This document shows, piece after piece, positions 53,505 to 62,185 of a DNA stretch of 64,000 nucleotides. Origin of the DNA: an uncultured Chloracidobacterium sp. (lineage in GTDB: Bacteria > Acidobacteriota > Blastocatellia > Pyrinomonadales > Pyrinomonadaceae); contig CAKZGE010000001.1 of the NCBI GenBank assembly GCA_936914845.1, forward strand, positions 124,001-188,000. Reading direction: 5' to 3'. Each line of letters begins with the position of its first letter. Position 1 is the first letter of the stretch. The position numbers were made by a program, and so were the translations under genes. The notes beneath the pieces were generated by a model, which was not told the origin of the DNA, did not search any database, and saw only the letters and a program-made list of their open reading frames with translations.

Positions 53505-54833
53505 ATGAAAAAGGTGTTTCTGGAAACGTTCGGATGTCAGATGAACGTTTCCGATTCAGAAAGAGTAGCGAGTTCGCTGGCATTGAACGGTTTTGAGATA
53601 ACGGCCGACGAAAAGGACGCCGATATCATCCTTCTAAACACTTGTTCCGTGCGGGAAAAGGCCGAACACAAGTTATATGCCAGGGTCGGACGCATTCGCT
53701 CGGCAGAAAGGGAAAAACCCGTAGTCGGCGTGATGGGATGTGTAGCCCAACTTGAAGGCGAAACACTTTTCAATAAGATCAAGGGAGTTGATCTTATCAT
53801 TGGCACAAAGGCCGTTGGCCGCGTATCCGATGCGATCAAAAAAGTTTTGAACGGCGACGAATTCGTTTATGACCTCGGCGAACGTGAGAAGGATTACGAC
53901 TGGAATGTAGCCGAACCGCAGCGGCATTCTCCCTATATCTCCTTTGTGCCGATCATCGAAGGCTGTAATAAATTCTGTACATATTGCATCGTACCTTTTT
54001 CGCGCGGACGGGAAGTGAGCCTGCCGGCATCTGAGATCATCCGGTCCGTGCTCGAACTGCGGCGACAGGGCGTCAAAGAGGTGCATTTGATCGGTCAAAA
54101 TGTCAACAGCTATCGGCCGCTCACAGATTCCGGGCTGGAAGGTTTCGCAGGGAAAACGCCTTTTTCAAAACTTTTGCGAGCCGTTGCGGCGACGGGCATA
54201 GAGCGGGTCAAGTTCAATACTTCGTTTCCGCGGGATTTTCACGCCGACATAGTCGATGCCATTAATGACCACGATAACCTCTGTAATTGGGTCCATTTGC
54301 CAGTGCAATCGGGCAGTGACCGGATACTGAAATTAATGAAGCGCGGCCATAGCATTGAAAGTTACAAGAAAAAGATCGATCTGCTCAAAGCTTCGCCCCG
54401 AGACATCGCTTTGACGACAGACATTATAGTTGGGTTTCCCGGTGAAACGGAAAAGGATTTCGAAGAAACCGCTCGCCTCGTCGAATACTGCGCTTACGAT
54501 GCGGCCTATATATTCAAATATTCTCCGCGGCCCGGAACTCCGGCGTATGAAATGAAGGACGATGTTTCGCCGGAGGAAAAGACGCATCGCTACCTACATC
54601 TGGAATCGGCACACAAAGCATCTCAAATGAACGTATTGCAGCGTTATCTTGATAAAACACTTGATGTTTTGGTCGAGAGGACCTCGACGCGGAGCAGCGA
54701 ACATTTGACCGGGCATTCAACCTGTCACAAGGTCGTCAATTTTCTTGGTACCGAAACTATGCTTGGTAAAACTGTTAATGTTAAAATTACTGAGGTCAAA
54801 CCAAATTCATTGTTCGGCGAGGTCGTCAGCTAG
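53505..54833 (+). CDS. miaB: tRNA-2-methylthio-N6-dimethylallyladenosine synthase MiaB
   Basis: 442 residues. An N-terminal UPF0004 domain holds three cluster-binding cysteines (FGCQMN, NTCSVREKA, MGCVAQ); the radical SAM domain has CNKFCTYCIVPFSRGRE; a TRAM domain ends the protein. MiaB adds the methylthio group to i6A37 of tRNAs reading UNN codons. The true start MKKVFLETFGCQ is at 53505, after dnaE on the other strand. The BFN gene begins immediately after its stop. Confidence 0.95.
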   Translation: MKKVFLETFGCQMNVSDSERVASSLALNGFEITADEKDADIILLNTCSVREKAEHKLYARVGRIRSAEREKPVVGVMGCVAQLEGETLFNKIKGVDLIIGTKAVGRVSDAIKKVLNGDEFVYDLGEREKDYDWNVAEPQRHSPYISFVPIIEGCNKFCTYCIVPFSRGREVSLPASEIIRSVLELRRQGVKEVHLIGQNVNSYRPLTDSGLEGFAGKTPFSKLLRAVAATGIERVKFNTSFPRDFHADIVDAINDHDNLCNWVHLPVQSGSDRILKLMKRGHSIESYKKKIDLLKASPRDIALTTDIIVGFPGETEKDFEETARLVEYCAYDAAYIFKYSPRPGTPAYEMKDDVSPEEKTHRYLHLESAHKASQMNVLQRYLDKTLDVLVERTSTRSSEHLTGHSTCHKVVNFLGTETMLGKTVNVKITEVKPNSLFGEVVS

Positions 54834-55322
54834 GTGGAAAACGATTTAATAGAAGTTCGTATCGGGGCTTTGATCCTCGATCCAAATACAAATACGCCGA
54901 TCGTGGTACTCAAGGGTGTTGAATCTGAGGTCGTATTGCCCATTTGGGTCGGGGCTTTCGAGGCAAATGCAATAGCTTTGGAGATCGAAAAGGTCGTGCC
55001 GCAGCGACCGATGACCCACGATCTACTGCGAAATCTGATATTGGAGTGTGGACTCAATTCAGCCCGTGTCATAGTGACCGATCTGCTTGAAAACACCTTT
55101 TACGCGTCACTGGAAATGGCCGATCAAGAAGGGCGAGCCGTGGTCATGGACGCAAGGCCGTCAGATGCCATTGCGTTGGCTCTGCGGCTTGATTGTCCAA
55201 TATTTGTAAGGCAGAGCGTGCTTGACCTTTCGTCTGCACCGGCCGAAGCTGACTCGAACGAACCGGAAGCAGAAGACGAAGTTGGCGGCCCCGAAGATTG
55301 GCCTGATCTGATCGTTGATTAA
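54834..55322 (+). CDS. Bifunctional nuclease family protein (BFN / DUF151)
   Basis: 162 residues. The BFN domain covers residues 4-125: VVLPIWVGAFEANAIAL and DARPSDAIALALRLDCPIFV are family hallmarks. Described plant members have DNase and RNase activity; bacterial roles are unclear. A long acidic tail (EADSNEPEAEDEVGG) follows. GTG start abutting the miaB stop, so the two are probably cotranscribed. Confidence 0.88.
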   Translation: MENDLIEVRIGALILDPNTNTPIVVLKGVESEVVLPIWVGAFEANAIALEIEKVVPQRPMTHDLLRNLILECGLNSARVIVTDLLENTFYASLEMADQEGRAVVMDARPSDAIALALRLDCPIFVRQSVLDLSSAPAEADSNEPEAEDEVGGPEDWPDLIVD

Positions 55323-55347
55323 ACCACTGCTTAAAATTAAAAACTCG

Positions 55348-56103
55348 ATGATAATTGTTATCGCCAATCAAAAAGGCGGGGTTGGTAAAACAACGACCGC
55401 GATAAACCTAGCAGCAGCCTGTGCATTGCAAAAAAAACGTGTTCTGCTGATAGATCTCGATCCGCAAAGCAATAGCTCAATGTCGTTCATCGATCCGTCT
55501 TTGGTCGATGCGGGCTCCTATGAACTCTTTACAGAAACGGATAAACCGGCCAGTGACTTCATTTACGAGACCGGAATTAAGAACTTGGATCTAGTTCCGG
55601 CGCGTATCAACCTTGCCAAACTTGAAGCAAAATTGGTCGGCGATTTTGACGCTGCGTTCAAATTAAGGGATCGTCTCGATGCAGTCAGGTCGAATTACGA
55701 CGTAATTCTTATCGATACGCCGCCAACGCTCGGCTTGATAACCGTAAACGCTTTGGTGGCGGCAAATCATGTTATAATCCCGATCCAATCCTCATATTTC
55801 GCATTAGAAGGCACCGATGACCTTCTAGAGACCATAGAAAAAGTGCGTTCGCGTCCAAATCCGGATCTTAGCCTGTTGGGTGTTCTTGTGACCATGTTCG
55901 ACCGCCGAACGGCACTTTCCAGAGATGTGGAATCGCATATCCGGAACGTTTTCGGAGATAAAACATTCAAAACGGTCATTACACGAAGCGTTCGTTTGGA
56001 AGAATCTCCGGCTCATAAGCAATCGATATTTGCATATGCTCCAAAGTCTTCCGGTGCAATAGAATACCAGAGCTTATCTAAGGAGGTGCTTAAACGTGTC
56101 TAA
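55348..56103 (+). CDS. parA: ParA-family chromosome partitioning ATPase
   Basis: 251 residues. The deviant Walker A ANQKGGVGKTTTAINLA opens the protein, with LLIDLDPQSNSS (Walker A') and VILIDTPPTLGL (Walker B). It partners with ParB to move the origin region. The ATG at 55348 is chosen because family members begin at this point. The parB start overlaps its 3' end by eight bases. A TAAAAT lies about ten bases before the ATG. Confidence 0.93.
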   Translation: MIIVIANQKGGVGKTTTAINLAAACALQKKRVLLIDLDPQSNSSMSFIDPSLVDAGSYELFTETDKPASDFIYETGIKNLDLVPARINLAKLEAKLVGDFDAAFKLRDRLDAVRSNYDVILIDTPPTLGLITVNALVAANHVIIPIQSSYFALEGTDDLLETIEKVRSRPNPDLSLLGVLVTMFDRRTALSRDVESHIRNVFGDKTFKTVITRSVRLEESPAHKQSIFAYAPKSSGAIEYQSLSKEVLKRV

Positions 56104-56950
56104 ACGAGGCTTACCAACATCTGTTTCAATGCGCCATGACTCCCATTACGTGGAAGAATTGGTCTCCGCCGGCCGTTCTATCGGCAAACGTATCAAGATA
56201 GACCGAATTGCTCCTAATCCGAACCAACCTCGCCGCGAGATCGGCGATCTGACCGAACTTTCAGCTTCGATAAGCGAAAAAGGCGTTCTTGAGCCGCTTT
56301 TGGTAAAGCCCATCTCGGACGGGACCTATATGATAATCGCCGGCGAAAGGCGGTGGCAGGCTTCTAAACTCGCAGGGTTGACCGAGGTGCCATGCATCGA
56401 GATGGACCTCGACGAGAAAGGCATCGCCGAGATAGCTCTCATCGAAAATCTGCAGCGAAAGGACCTTACGATATGGGAAGAGGCGGACGGGTTGCGAGCA
56501 TTGGCCGATAAATTTGATTACAAACATGAAGACATCGCAAAAAAGATCAGCAAAAGCCGCTCGACGGTAACGGAACTCCTAACCGTTGCGGGCATCCCGA
56601 AGGACATTCGAACGAGGTGCTTAAAGGCCAACATTAACTCCAAATCGAATCTGTTGGAGATCGCACGTCAATTTGACGAGGCCGGAATGTATGAGGCCCT
56701 TGAGAGATTCGAATCCGGCTCTACGGTCAAAAAGGTCAAGCCCGAAGCCAAACCCAAGGAAGCTCCGACGTCAAAAAATGACTCCAAGGCCTCTGCAGAT
56801 GCGAATTCGACATTCACTTATAGTTCGAGCGAATTAGATTTCAAGCTGACACTAGCTTTCGGGGAAACGCAGGTTGTTAACCGAACCAGTATTTTGAAAG
56901 CATTGAAAGAAGCGTTCGAATCAATTAAGACAGGCGCAACAGAGGTTTGA
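56096..56950 (+). CDS. parB: ParB/Spo0J-family partitioning protein
   Basis: 284 residues. The N-terminal CTP-binding domain (about 35-125) has NPNQPRREIGDLTELSASI, IAGERRWQAS (the GERR motif) and LIENLQRKDLTIWEEADG; the helix-turn-helix follows (HEDIAKKISKSRSTVTELL). A Lys/Pro/Ser linker joins a C-terminal dimerisation part. GTG start with a strong SD (AAGGAGG). I see no parS-like 16-mer (TGTTTCACGTGAAACA-type) in the window. Confidence 0.93.
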   Translation: MSKRGLPTSVSMRHDSHYVEELVSAGRSIGKRIKIDRIAPNPNQPRREIGDLTELSASISEKGVLEPLLVKPISDGTYMIIAGERRWQASKLAGLTEVPCIEMDLDEKGIAEIALIENLQRKDLTIWEEADGLRALADKFDYKHEDIAKKISKSRSTVTELLTVAGIPKDIRTRCLKANINSKSNLLEIARQFDEAGMYEALERFESGSTVKKVKPEAKPKEAPTSKNDSKASADANSTFTYSSSELDFKLTLAFGETQVVNRTSILKALKEAFESIKTGATEV

Positions 56951-57185
56951 CCGCAGACCATCTGACACTGCAAATATTCTTACTCCGGCATAACATAATC
57001 TTTATTATCAGACGCACGAGATATATTGGATAGTCGCTCCCGATGGTCGTGGTTCGAGCCGCTACAGTTTGATTCCCCGCCGCATTTCAACCAACAGATC
57101 GATTTGCCAAAATTTTACCGCGGTGCGAAAATGCCCTCTCCGGAAGCGGTTCCCACTCAGGTTACTCATCGGAAAGTGTTTTACT

Positions 57186-57214
57186 TTGACACGCCGCACA
57201 TATCAGAGTAAAAT
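57186..57214 (+). promoter_or_regulatory. Strong promoter of metK
   Basis: TTGACA (57186-57191), exactly 17 bases, then TAAAAT (57209-57214). The leader is about 60 bases to the TTG start. The 235 bases before this promoter, after parB, hold nothing I can support; a 61-codon frame there runs into the -10 box and has no SD. Confidence 0.75.
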
Positions 57215-57282
57215 CGGAAGTTTGTAAAAACATAAGATCAACCTTTTACAAAACAACCTAATTCGTAAGGAGTTTTAAATAA

Positions 57283-58440
57283 TTGAGTAACGGAAATTTT
57301 TTATTCACGTCCGAATCGGTCACCGAAGGCCACCCGGACAAAATTGCTGACCAGATCTCAGACGCAGTTCTCGATGCGATCCTGAAACAGGATCCTGAAG
57401 GACGTGTCGCCTGCGAAACCCTTGTCACCACGGGTTTAGCGGTCATTGCCGGTGAAATCACAACCAAAGCCTCCATCAACTATAAAGAGATCGTTCGTCA
57501 GACCATCGAAGAGATCGGCTATAACGATGCGACCTTTGGATACGACAGCAATACTTGCAGCGTGGTAGATGCCGTAGGTACGCAATCGCCGCATATCGCA
57601 CAAGGCGTTGATACGGGCGGTGCGGGCGACCAAGGCCTGATGTTCGGCTACGCCTGTAACGAGACCAAAGAGCTGATGCCGATGCCGATCCAACTTGCCC
57701 ACGATCTGACGAAAAAATTGTCGGACGTACGTCGCAGCGGCGAGATCGCTTATCTCCGCCCCGATGGCAAATCACAGGTAACGGTAGAATATAAGGACGG
57801 AAAACCAGTTCGTATCGATGCTGTTGTCATTTCAACACAAACCGGTGAGGTGCCGATCGAACAGATCAGAACTGATGTGCTTGAAAAAGTCATCAAGCCT
57901 ACGCTTCCGCAAGAACTCCTTGACGAAAATACCAAATATCACATTAATCCGACGGGCAAATTCGAGATCGGCGGCCCGATGGGCGATGCCGGCCTGACCG
58001 GACGTAAGATAATTGTCGATACGTACGGCGGCTATGCCCCGCACGGCGGCGGAGCGTTTTCCGGCAAGGATCCGACAAAGGTCGATCGCTCGGCCGCTTA
58101 CATGGCACGCTATATTGCAAAGAACATCGTTGCTGCCGGATTGGCTGAAAAATGTACTGTTCAGTTGGCATACGCCATCGGCGTCGCCGAACCGGTTTCC
58201 GTCTATGTCGATACGCATGGAACGGGCAAAGTCGATGAAACGAAGCTTTCAGAAGCGATCCGCAAAAACTTTGAATTAACGCCGGCCGGTATCATCAAAA
58301 CTTTGGACCTGCGCCGCCCGATCTTTAAGGAAACGGCTCGCTTTGGCCATTTCGGCCGCTCGAACGAGAATTTCACTTGGGAAAAGACCGACAAGGCCGA
58401 TGCCCTGCTCGGAACATTGAGCGCCGCTTCGGGCGTTTAG
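57283..58440 (+). CDS. metK: S-adenosylmethionine synthetase
   Basis: 385 residues, normal length. FTSESVTEGHPDKIADQISDAVLD opens the protein; GAGDQGLMFGYACNET (ATP-binding) and GGGAFSGKDPTKVDRSAAY (P-loop-like) are signature motifs. It makes SAM from methionine and ATP. The start codon is TTG, supported by an AAGGAG SD (57267-57272) and by alignment of the N-terminus; TTG might keep expression in check. ahcY follows, giving a SAM-to-SAH metabolic pair. Confidence 0.96.
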   Translation: MSNGNFLFTSESVTEGHPDKIADQISDAVLDAILKQDPEGRVACETLVTTGLAVIAGEITTKASINYKEIVRQTIEEIGYNDATFGYDSNTCSVVDAVGTQSPHIAQGVDTGGAGDQGLMFGYACNETKELMPMPIQLAHDLTKKLSDVRRSGEIAYLRPDGKSQVTVEYKDGKPVRIDAVVISTQTGEVPIEQIRTDVLEKVIKPTLPQELLDENTKYHINPTGKFEIGGPMGDAGLTGRKIIVDTYGGYAPHGGGAFSGKDPTKVDRSAAYMARYIAKNIVAAGLAEKCTVQLAYAIGVAEPVSVYVDTHGTGKVDETKLSEAIRKNFELTPAGIIKTLDLRRPIFKETARFGHFGRSNENFTWEKTDKADALLGTLSAASGV

Positions 58441-58453
58441 TAGATCAAGACTT

Positions 58454-58508
58454 GAAGCCACGAAAGCTGATACGGGACCGAGTTCCCCGCTATGGCATTC
58501 GTGGCTTC
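58454..58508 (+). promoter_or_regulatory. Large hairpin between metK and ahcY (candidate RNA element)
   Basis: GAAGCCACGAA (58454-58464) pairs perfectly with TTCGTGGCTTC (58498-58508). The 33 bases between them contain a second small stem (CGGGA with TCCCCG) flanked by internal-loop sequences AGCTGATA and CTATGGCA. A stem of 11 bp with structured interior is more elaborate than a terminator and no T-run follows directly. It may be a regulatory RNA in the metK 3' end or ahcY leader; it does not match SAM or SAH riboswitch classes I remember. Confidence 0.5.
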
Positions 58509-58524
58509 CCTATTGAACGGACTT

Positions 58525-58553
58525 TTTATACTAACAGAACTATCAGATAAAAT
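58525..58553 (+). promoter_or_regulatory. Possible separate promoter of ahcY
   Basis: TTTATA (58525-58530), 17 bases, TAAAAT (58548-58553), about 25 bases before the SD-supported ATG at 58579. If active, it lies downstream of the metK-ahcY hairpin. Confidence 0.45.
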
Positions 58554-58578
58554 TTTTATGGCTAAAGAAGGAATTTCA

Positions 58579-59835
58579 ATGCAATACGACATTAAGAATA
58601 TCGACCTTGCACCGCAGGGCAAACAACGCATCGAATGGGCTGACCGCGAAATGCCTGTGCTTCGCCTTATTCGCGAACGCTTCGAAGCAGAAAAACCGCT
58701 CTCCGGCGTAAAACTCGTCGCCTGTGCTCATATAACGACCGAAACCGCTAATCTTGCTCGCACACTACAGGCCGGAGGAGCTGAATCGCTACTAATCGCC
58801 TCAAATCCGCTTTCGACCCAAGACGACGTCGCCGCGTCTTTGGTGGCCGATTGGGGTATTCCGGTCATGGCGATCAAAGGCGAATCGACGGAAACGTATG
58901 TGAGCCATGTTAAAGCGGCTCTTGAAACCAACCCAAATCTCATTATCGACGACGGCTCCGACGTGGTCGCGACCATGATCAAAGAAAAGCCGGAGCTGAT
59001 CAGCAACCTGATCGGCACCACGGAAGAAACGACGACAGGTATTGTCCGGTTGAAAGCAATGGTCAATGCCGGCGTCCTGACTTTTCCTTCGATCGCCGTG
59101 AACGACGCCCAAACCAAACATTTTTTCGATAATCGATATGGAACCGGCCAATCAACGCTGGACGGTGTTATCCGAGCCACGAACATCTTGCTCGCCGGCA
59201 AAACACTCGTCACAGTCGGTTATGGTTGGTGCGGTAAAGGCGTTGCAATGCGGGCTCGCGGGCTGGGTGCAAATGTTGTCGTCACTGAGATCGATCCGAT
59301 CAAAGCCATTGAGGCTGTAATGGACGGATTCCGTGTGCTTCCGATGAGCGAAGCCGCCAAGATCGGTGATTTCTTTGTCACCGTCACGGGCAACCGCCAC
59401 GTCATTGACAAGCCGCACTTCGAAGTTATGAAAGATGGAGCGATCGTCTGCAACAGCGGCCACTTTGATCTTGAGCTTAATCTCGAGGCTCTTCGCGATA
59501 TGTCGCAGCCGGCCGTTACTCGTCGCCCGTTTGTAGAAGAATATGTAAAAAATGACGGCAAGAGCGTGATCGTGCTTGGCGAAGGCCGCCTGATCAACCT
59601 TGCCGCAGCTGAAGGCCACCCCGCCAGCGTTATGGATATGTCGTTCGCGAACCAAGCTCTTTCAGCAGAGTATTTGGTCAAGAATAAAGGTTCGCTGGCT
59701 GCCGGCGTACATGTTCTGCCCTCAGAGGTCGATCAAGAGATCGCAAGCCTCAAGCTCCGTGCGATGGGTGTAAAGATCGACGAACTTACGCCGGAAATGC
59801 TCGAATATATGTCGAGTTGGGAAACCGGTACCTAA
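58579..59835 (+). CDS. ahcY: Adenosylhomocysteinase (SAH hydrolase)
   Basis: 418 residues. MQYDIKNIDLAPQGKQRIEWADREMPVL is the family N-terminus; an AGAAGGAA SD (58566-58573) precedes this ATG, so the upstream frame from 58492 is not used. VGYGWCGKGVAMRARGLGANVVVTE is the NAD-binding signature and VTGNRHVI, CNSGHFD follow. It splits SAH into adenosine and homocysteine, removing the inhibitor left by methyl transfers using SAM from the upstream metK product. Length is typical of the shorter (bacterial/archaeal) form. Confidence 0.95.
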   Translation: MQYDIKNIDLAPQGKQRIEWADREMPVLRLIRERFEAEKPLSGVKLVACAHITTETANLARTLQAGGAESLLIASNPLSTQDDVAASLVADWGIPVMAIKGESTETYVSHVKAALETNPNLIIDDGSDVVATMIKEKPELISNLIGTTEETTTGIVRLKAMVNAGVLTFPSIAVNDAQTKHFFDNRYGTGQSTLDGVIRATNILLAGKTLVTVGYGWCGKGVAMRARGLGANVVVTEIDPIKAIEAVMDGFRVLPMSEAAKIGDFFVTVTGNRHVIDKPHFEVMKDGAIVCNSGHFDLELNLEALRDMSQPAVTRRPFVEEYVKNDGKSVIVLGEGRLINLAAAEGHPASVMDMSFANQALSAEYLVKNKGSLAAGVHVLPSEVDQEIASLKLRAMGVKIDELTPEMLEYMSSWETGT

Positions 59836-59855
59836 TCTGATAGATAATTTGTATC

Positions 59856-59890
59856 AAAAGGGCTGTCGTAAATGGCAGCCTTTTTCTTTT
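59856..59890. terminator. Terminator after ahcY (also lptF-lptG end)
   Basis: AAAAGGGCTG pairs with CAGCCTTTT (one bulged G), followed by TTTTTCTTTTT. The convergent lptF-lptG gene ends inside the T-tract. Confidence 0.8.
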
Positions 59891-62172
59891 TAGGTCCGGA
59901 CGCGCGATAGCAAATATATCCCAACCATTGCGAAAAAGATAAGCGGTCCCCAAACCGCAACGCCGGTCTGTAGTGCCCCGCTCGTTCCAAGCTGCTCAAA
60001 TGCACCGCTGATACCCATGAATGCAAGCCATAATCCGATGGCGTATCCCGCCATTGCGGCCTTTCCCTGCCGCGTAATAGATAAGGCGAAGGGAGCCGTA
60101 AAAAGAGCGATAACGAAAGGCAGCACCAACGTCGCATATCTCTTTTCTAAGGCAACCGCGAACGCTCTGCGTTCCACTTCGGACTCGCTCGTATCAATTT
60201 GAAAACGGATCTCAGCTCCGGTAAGGTGACTCGGCTTTTTGCGGGCCTGAAGGAACGGATTGGACGCTTGATCCAGCTCCCCCCCGGCCAGCGAGGAGGT
60301 GCGGACGTCGGTTCGTGAAAGGTCGAAGCGTTGATACCCTTCATTAAAGAATATCTTGTCCCGATCCCAAATGGCTGCAGGAGCCCGATAGACTGTTTTA
60401 AGTCGAGTACTATCGTTGTCGAATTCGAAAACCTGCAGATCCTGAACCTGTTTTGCGTTATCAGACGCGGCTTTGTTTAGGCGGAAAGAGAATATGCGTC
60501 GGCTATCCGCCACCCATAGCTTGTTATTCTGTTCTGCGGTCGAACCGCGGCTGCGCAGAAGCGTACGCAGTTCATCTTGCCGTTGATTTGCCTGCGGCAT
60601 TATCCGTTCCTGCACTTGGTAATTGAAGATCCCCAACAGAAACGCGGCGATCATGCATGGCAGCAATATTCGATAGATGCTCTGACCCGCTGCCGTCCAA
60701 GTAATGATCTCGTTTTGTCGGGATTTGATCACATAGGTAGCCAATACCGCCACCATTGCCGACGAGGGAGCCAATTGCAGGTAGATGAACGGCAGCAAAT
60801 AAAAGATATACTTCAAAAGGAGCGAAACACCGCCCTCGATGCTGCCCGCGAACCGCCACAATTCGAAGGCCGTGAAGATCACAAAAACCGCTGCTAGAAA
60901 CGTCAAACTAAGCAGATAATATTTAGCCAGATTGAATAAAAGGTCTATATCGCGCAACCCGGTCTTAATATTTACCAATAAGTCTTCGATCCTCCGCTTT
61001 GGCTTGGGTAACGAAAGACGGGACCACCGATCTTTGAAAGATGCAAATATATTTTGAAGGAAAGTAAACTTTGGTAAATACGCAAAATACAGCATTGCTA
61101 AAATGCTGAATACCAATGGGATAGCACCGCCAACATATTGGTTGAGAGCTCCTGAGCGAACCATCTGTTCACCAAAAAAAGATGCCAGATAGTATGCTAT
61201 CAGGGTTATCAACGCTGAAAAGATGGCAAATCCCCGACCTTTGCGCCAAAATCGCAAAGCGATTATCCCACCGAGCAATGCGAAGATGAGCGGTGTGATC
61301 GACAGCAGAATTCGTCGCTGCCAAAGGATCAACGCTTCTGTACGTTCCTTTCCCTCTTTGTTCCTGGCGTATTCCGCGAGATCGGAAAGCCCTAATTCGT
61401 CCGGCGTTAGCTCGCTGGCTCCGAGCTTTTCGATCAATTCCCCTCGTCGCGTCTTGATCGAATAGCGCACCTCGCCGATATTTTCCGAAACAAGCTTTTC
61501 CCCCTTTTCGCTTCTAGACAATTCAGAAGATACTGCGTTCTCCAAGATCAATTCCGACTTCTCATCGGACGAATCGATCCGCCCATTTGTACTCGTTATC
61601 AGACGCACCTTGCCCGCTTTCTCGTCTTCTGAGTAAACAAAGATCTTTTTCCAGGTCCCATTCTCAACGTCGCCATCTTTGATGTAAATAGTGTACCCGG
61701 CAACTTCGGTATTAAATATGCCTGGTTCGATAGGCGATTCGAGCTTGTAGATCGCGGTCTGCGTCGCCACCTGGCGCACCACCCGGGCGGCAAATGGCAC
61801 ACCACTCAAATTGACGTAAAACGAAAATATCGAAAGGGCTATCCCTAAAACGATGATCGGAAGCATCAACCGCACACTTCCCGATCCGGCGGCCCGAATC
61901 GCGATCAATTCGTTATCAGACGCCATTTTGCTTATTCCGATCAGCACACCCACTAAAACTGCCATCGGACAGGTAAAACTAATCACGCTTGGGATCAAAG
62001 ATAAGGTCAATTGCCAAATAAGTGAACTTGGAATATTGGCCGAAAAGAAGATGTCAGAAAAACGGCTAGCTTGTTGAACGAAAAGCACGACACTCAACAG
62101 CAGCCACGCCGAAAAAAAATACGGCATGATGGCTCTAAGCGTGTATCGGGAAAACAAAAGGCCAAGGCTCAT
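59890..62172 (-). CDS. Fused LptF-LptG lipopolysaccharide export permease
   Basis: 760 residues, about twice the length of LptF or LptG. Two YjgP/YjgQ units follow each other: residues about 1-360 (LFSRYTLRAIMPYFF; CPMAVLVGVLIGISKMASDNELIAIRAAG; four C-terminal/N-terminal helices with a periplasmic beta-domain) and about 410-760 (KYYLLSLTFLAAVFVIF; LAPSSAMVAVLATYVIKSRQNEIITWTAAG; periplasmic domain; final helices). Each half has its own coupling-helix-like motif (SDNELIA, RQNEIIT). The protein would form the whole membrane part of the LptB2FG exporter. TATAAT ends seven bases before the ATG, overlapping the recO stop. Confidence 0.88.
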   Translation of the reverse strand: MSLGLLFSRYTLRAIMPYFFSAWLLLSVVLFVQQASRFSDIFFSANIPSSLIWQLTLSLIPSVISFTCPMAVLVGVLIGISKMASDNELIAIRAAGSGSVRLMLPIIVLGIALSIFSFYVNLSGVPFAARVVRQVATQTAIYKLESPIEPGIFNTEVAGYTIYIKDGDVENGTWKKIFVYSEDEKAGKVRLITSTNGRIDSSDEKSELILENAVSSELSRSEKGEKLVSENIGEVRYSIKTRRGELIEKLGASELTPDELGLSDLAEYARNKEGKERTEALILWQRRILLSITPLIFALLGGIIALRFWRKGRGFAIFSALITLIAYYLASFFGEQMVRSGALNQYVGGAIPLVFSILAMLYFAYLPKFTFLQNIFASFKDRWSRLSLPKPKRRIEDLLVNIKTGLRDIDLLFNLAKYYLLSLTFLAAVFVIFTAFELWRFAGSIEGGVSLLLKYIFYLLPFIYLQLAPSSAMVAVLATYVIKSRQNEIITWTAAGQSIYRILLPCMIAAFLLGIFNYQVQERIMPQANQRQDELRTLLRSRGSTAEQNNKLWVADSRRIFSFRLNKAASDNAKQVQDLQVFEFDNDSTRLKTVYRAPAAIWDRDKIFFNEGYQRFDLSRTDVRTSSLAGGELDQASNPFLQARKKPSHLTGAEIRFQIDTSESEVERRAFAVALEKRYATLVLPFVIALFTAPFALSITRQGKAAMAGYAIGLWLAFMGISGAFEQLGTSGALQTGVAVWGPLIFFAMVGIYLLSRVRT

Positions 62173-62179
62173 TGAATAG

Positions 62180-62185
62180 ATTATA
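62180..62185 (-). promoter_or_regulatory. -10 box seven bases before the lptF-lptG start
   Basis: On the minus strand TATAAT ends seven bases before the ATG at 62172 and overlaps the recO stop codon, suggesting an internal promoter for a leaderless lptF-lptG message. Confidence 0.45.

Noticed and set aside
55348..56950. Replication origin or parS near parAB
   Set aside because: No 16-mer parS palindrome, DnaA-box cluster, dnaA, rsmG or mnmG genes are visible here.
57026..57211. 61-codon frame upstream of metK
   Set aside because: TTG start without SD, low-complexity product, and it runs through the consensus metK promoter.
58454..58508. Known SAM or SAH riboswitch
   Set aside because: The conserved cores of the classes I know are not visible; only the gene context fits.
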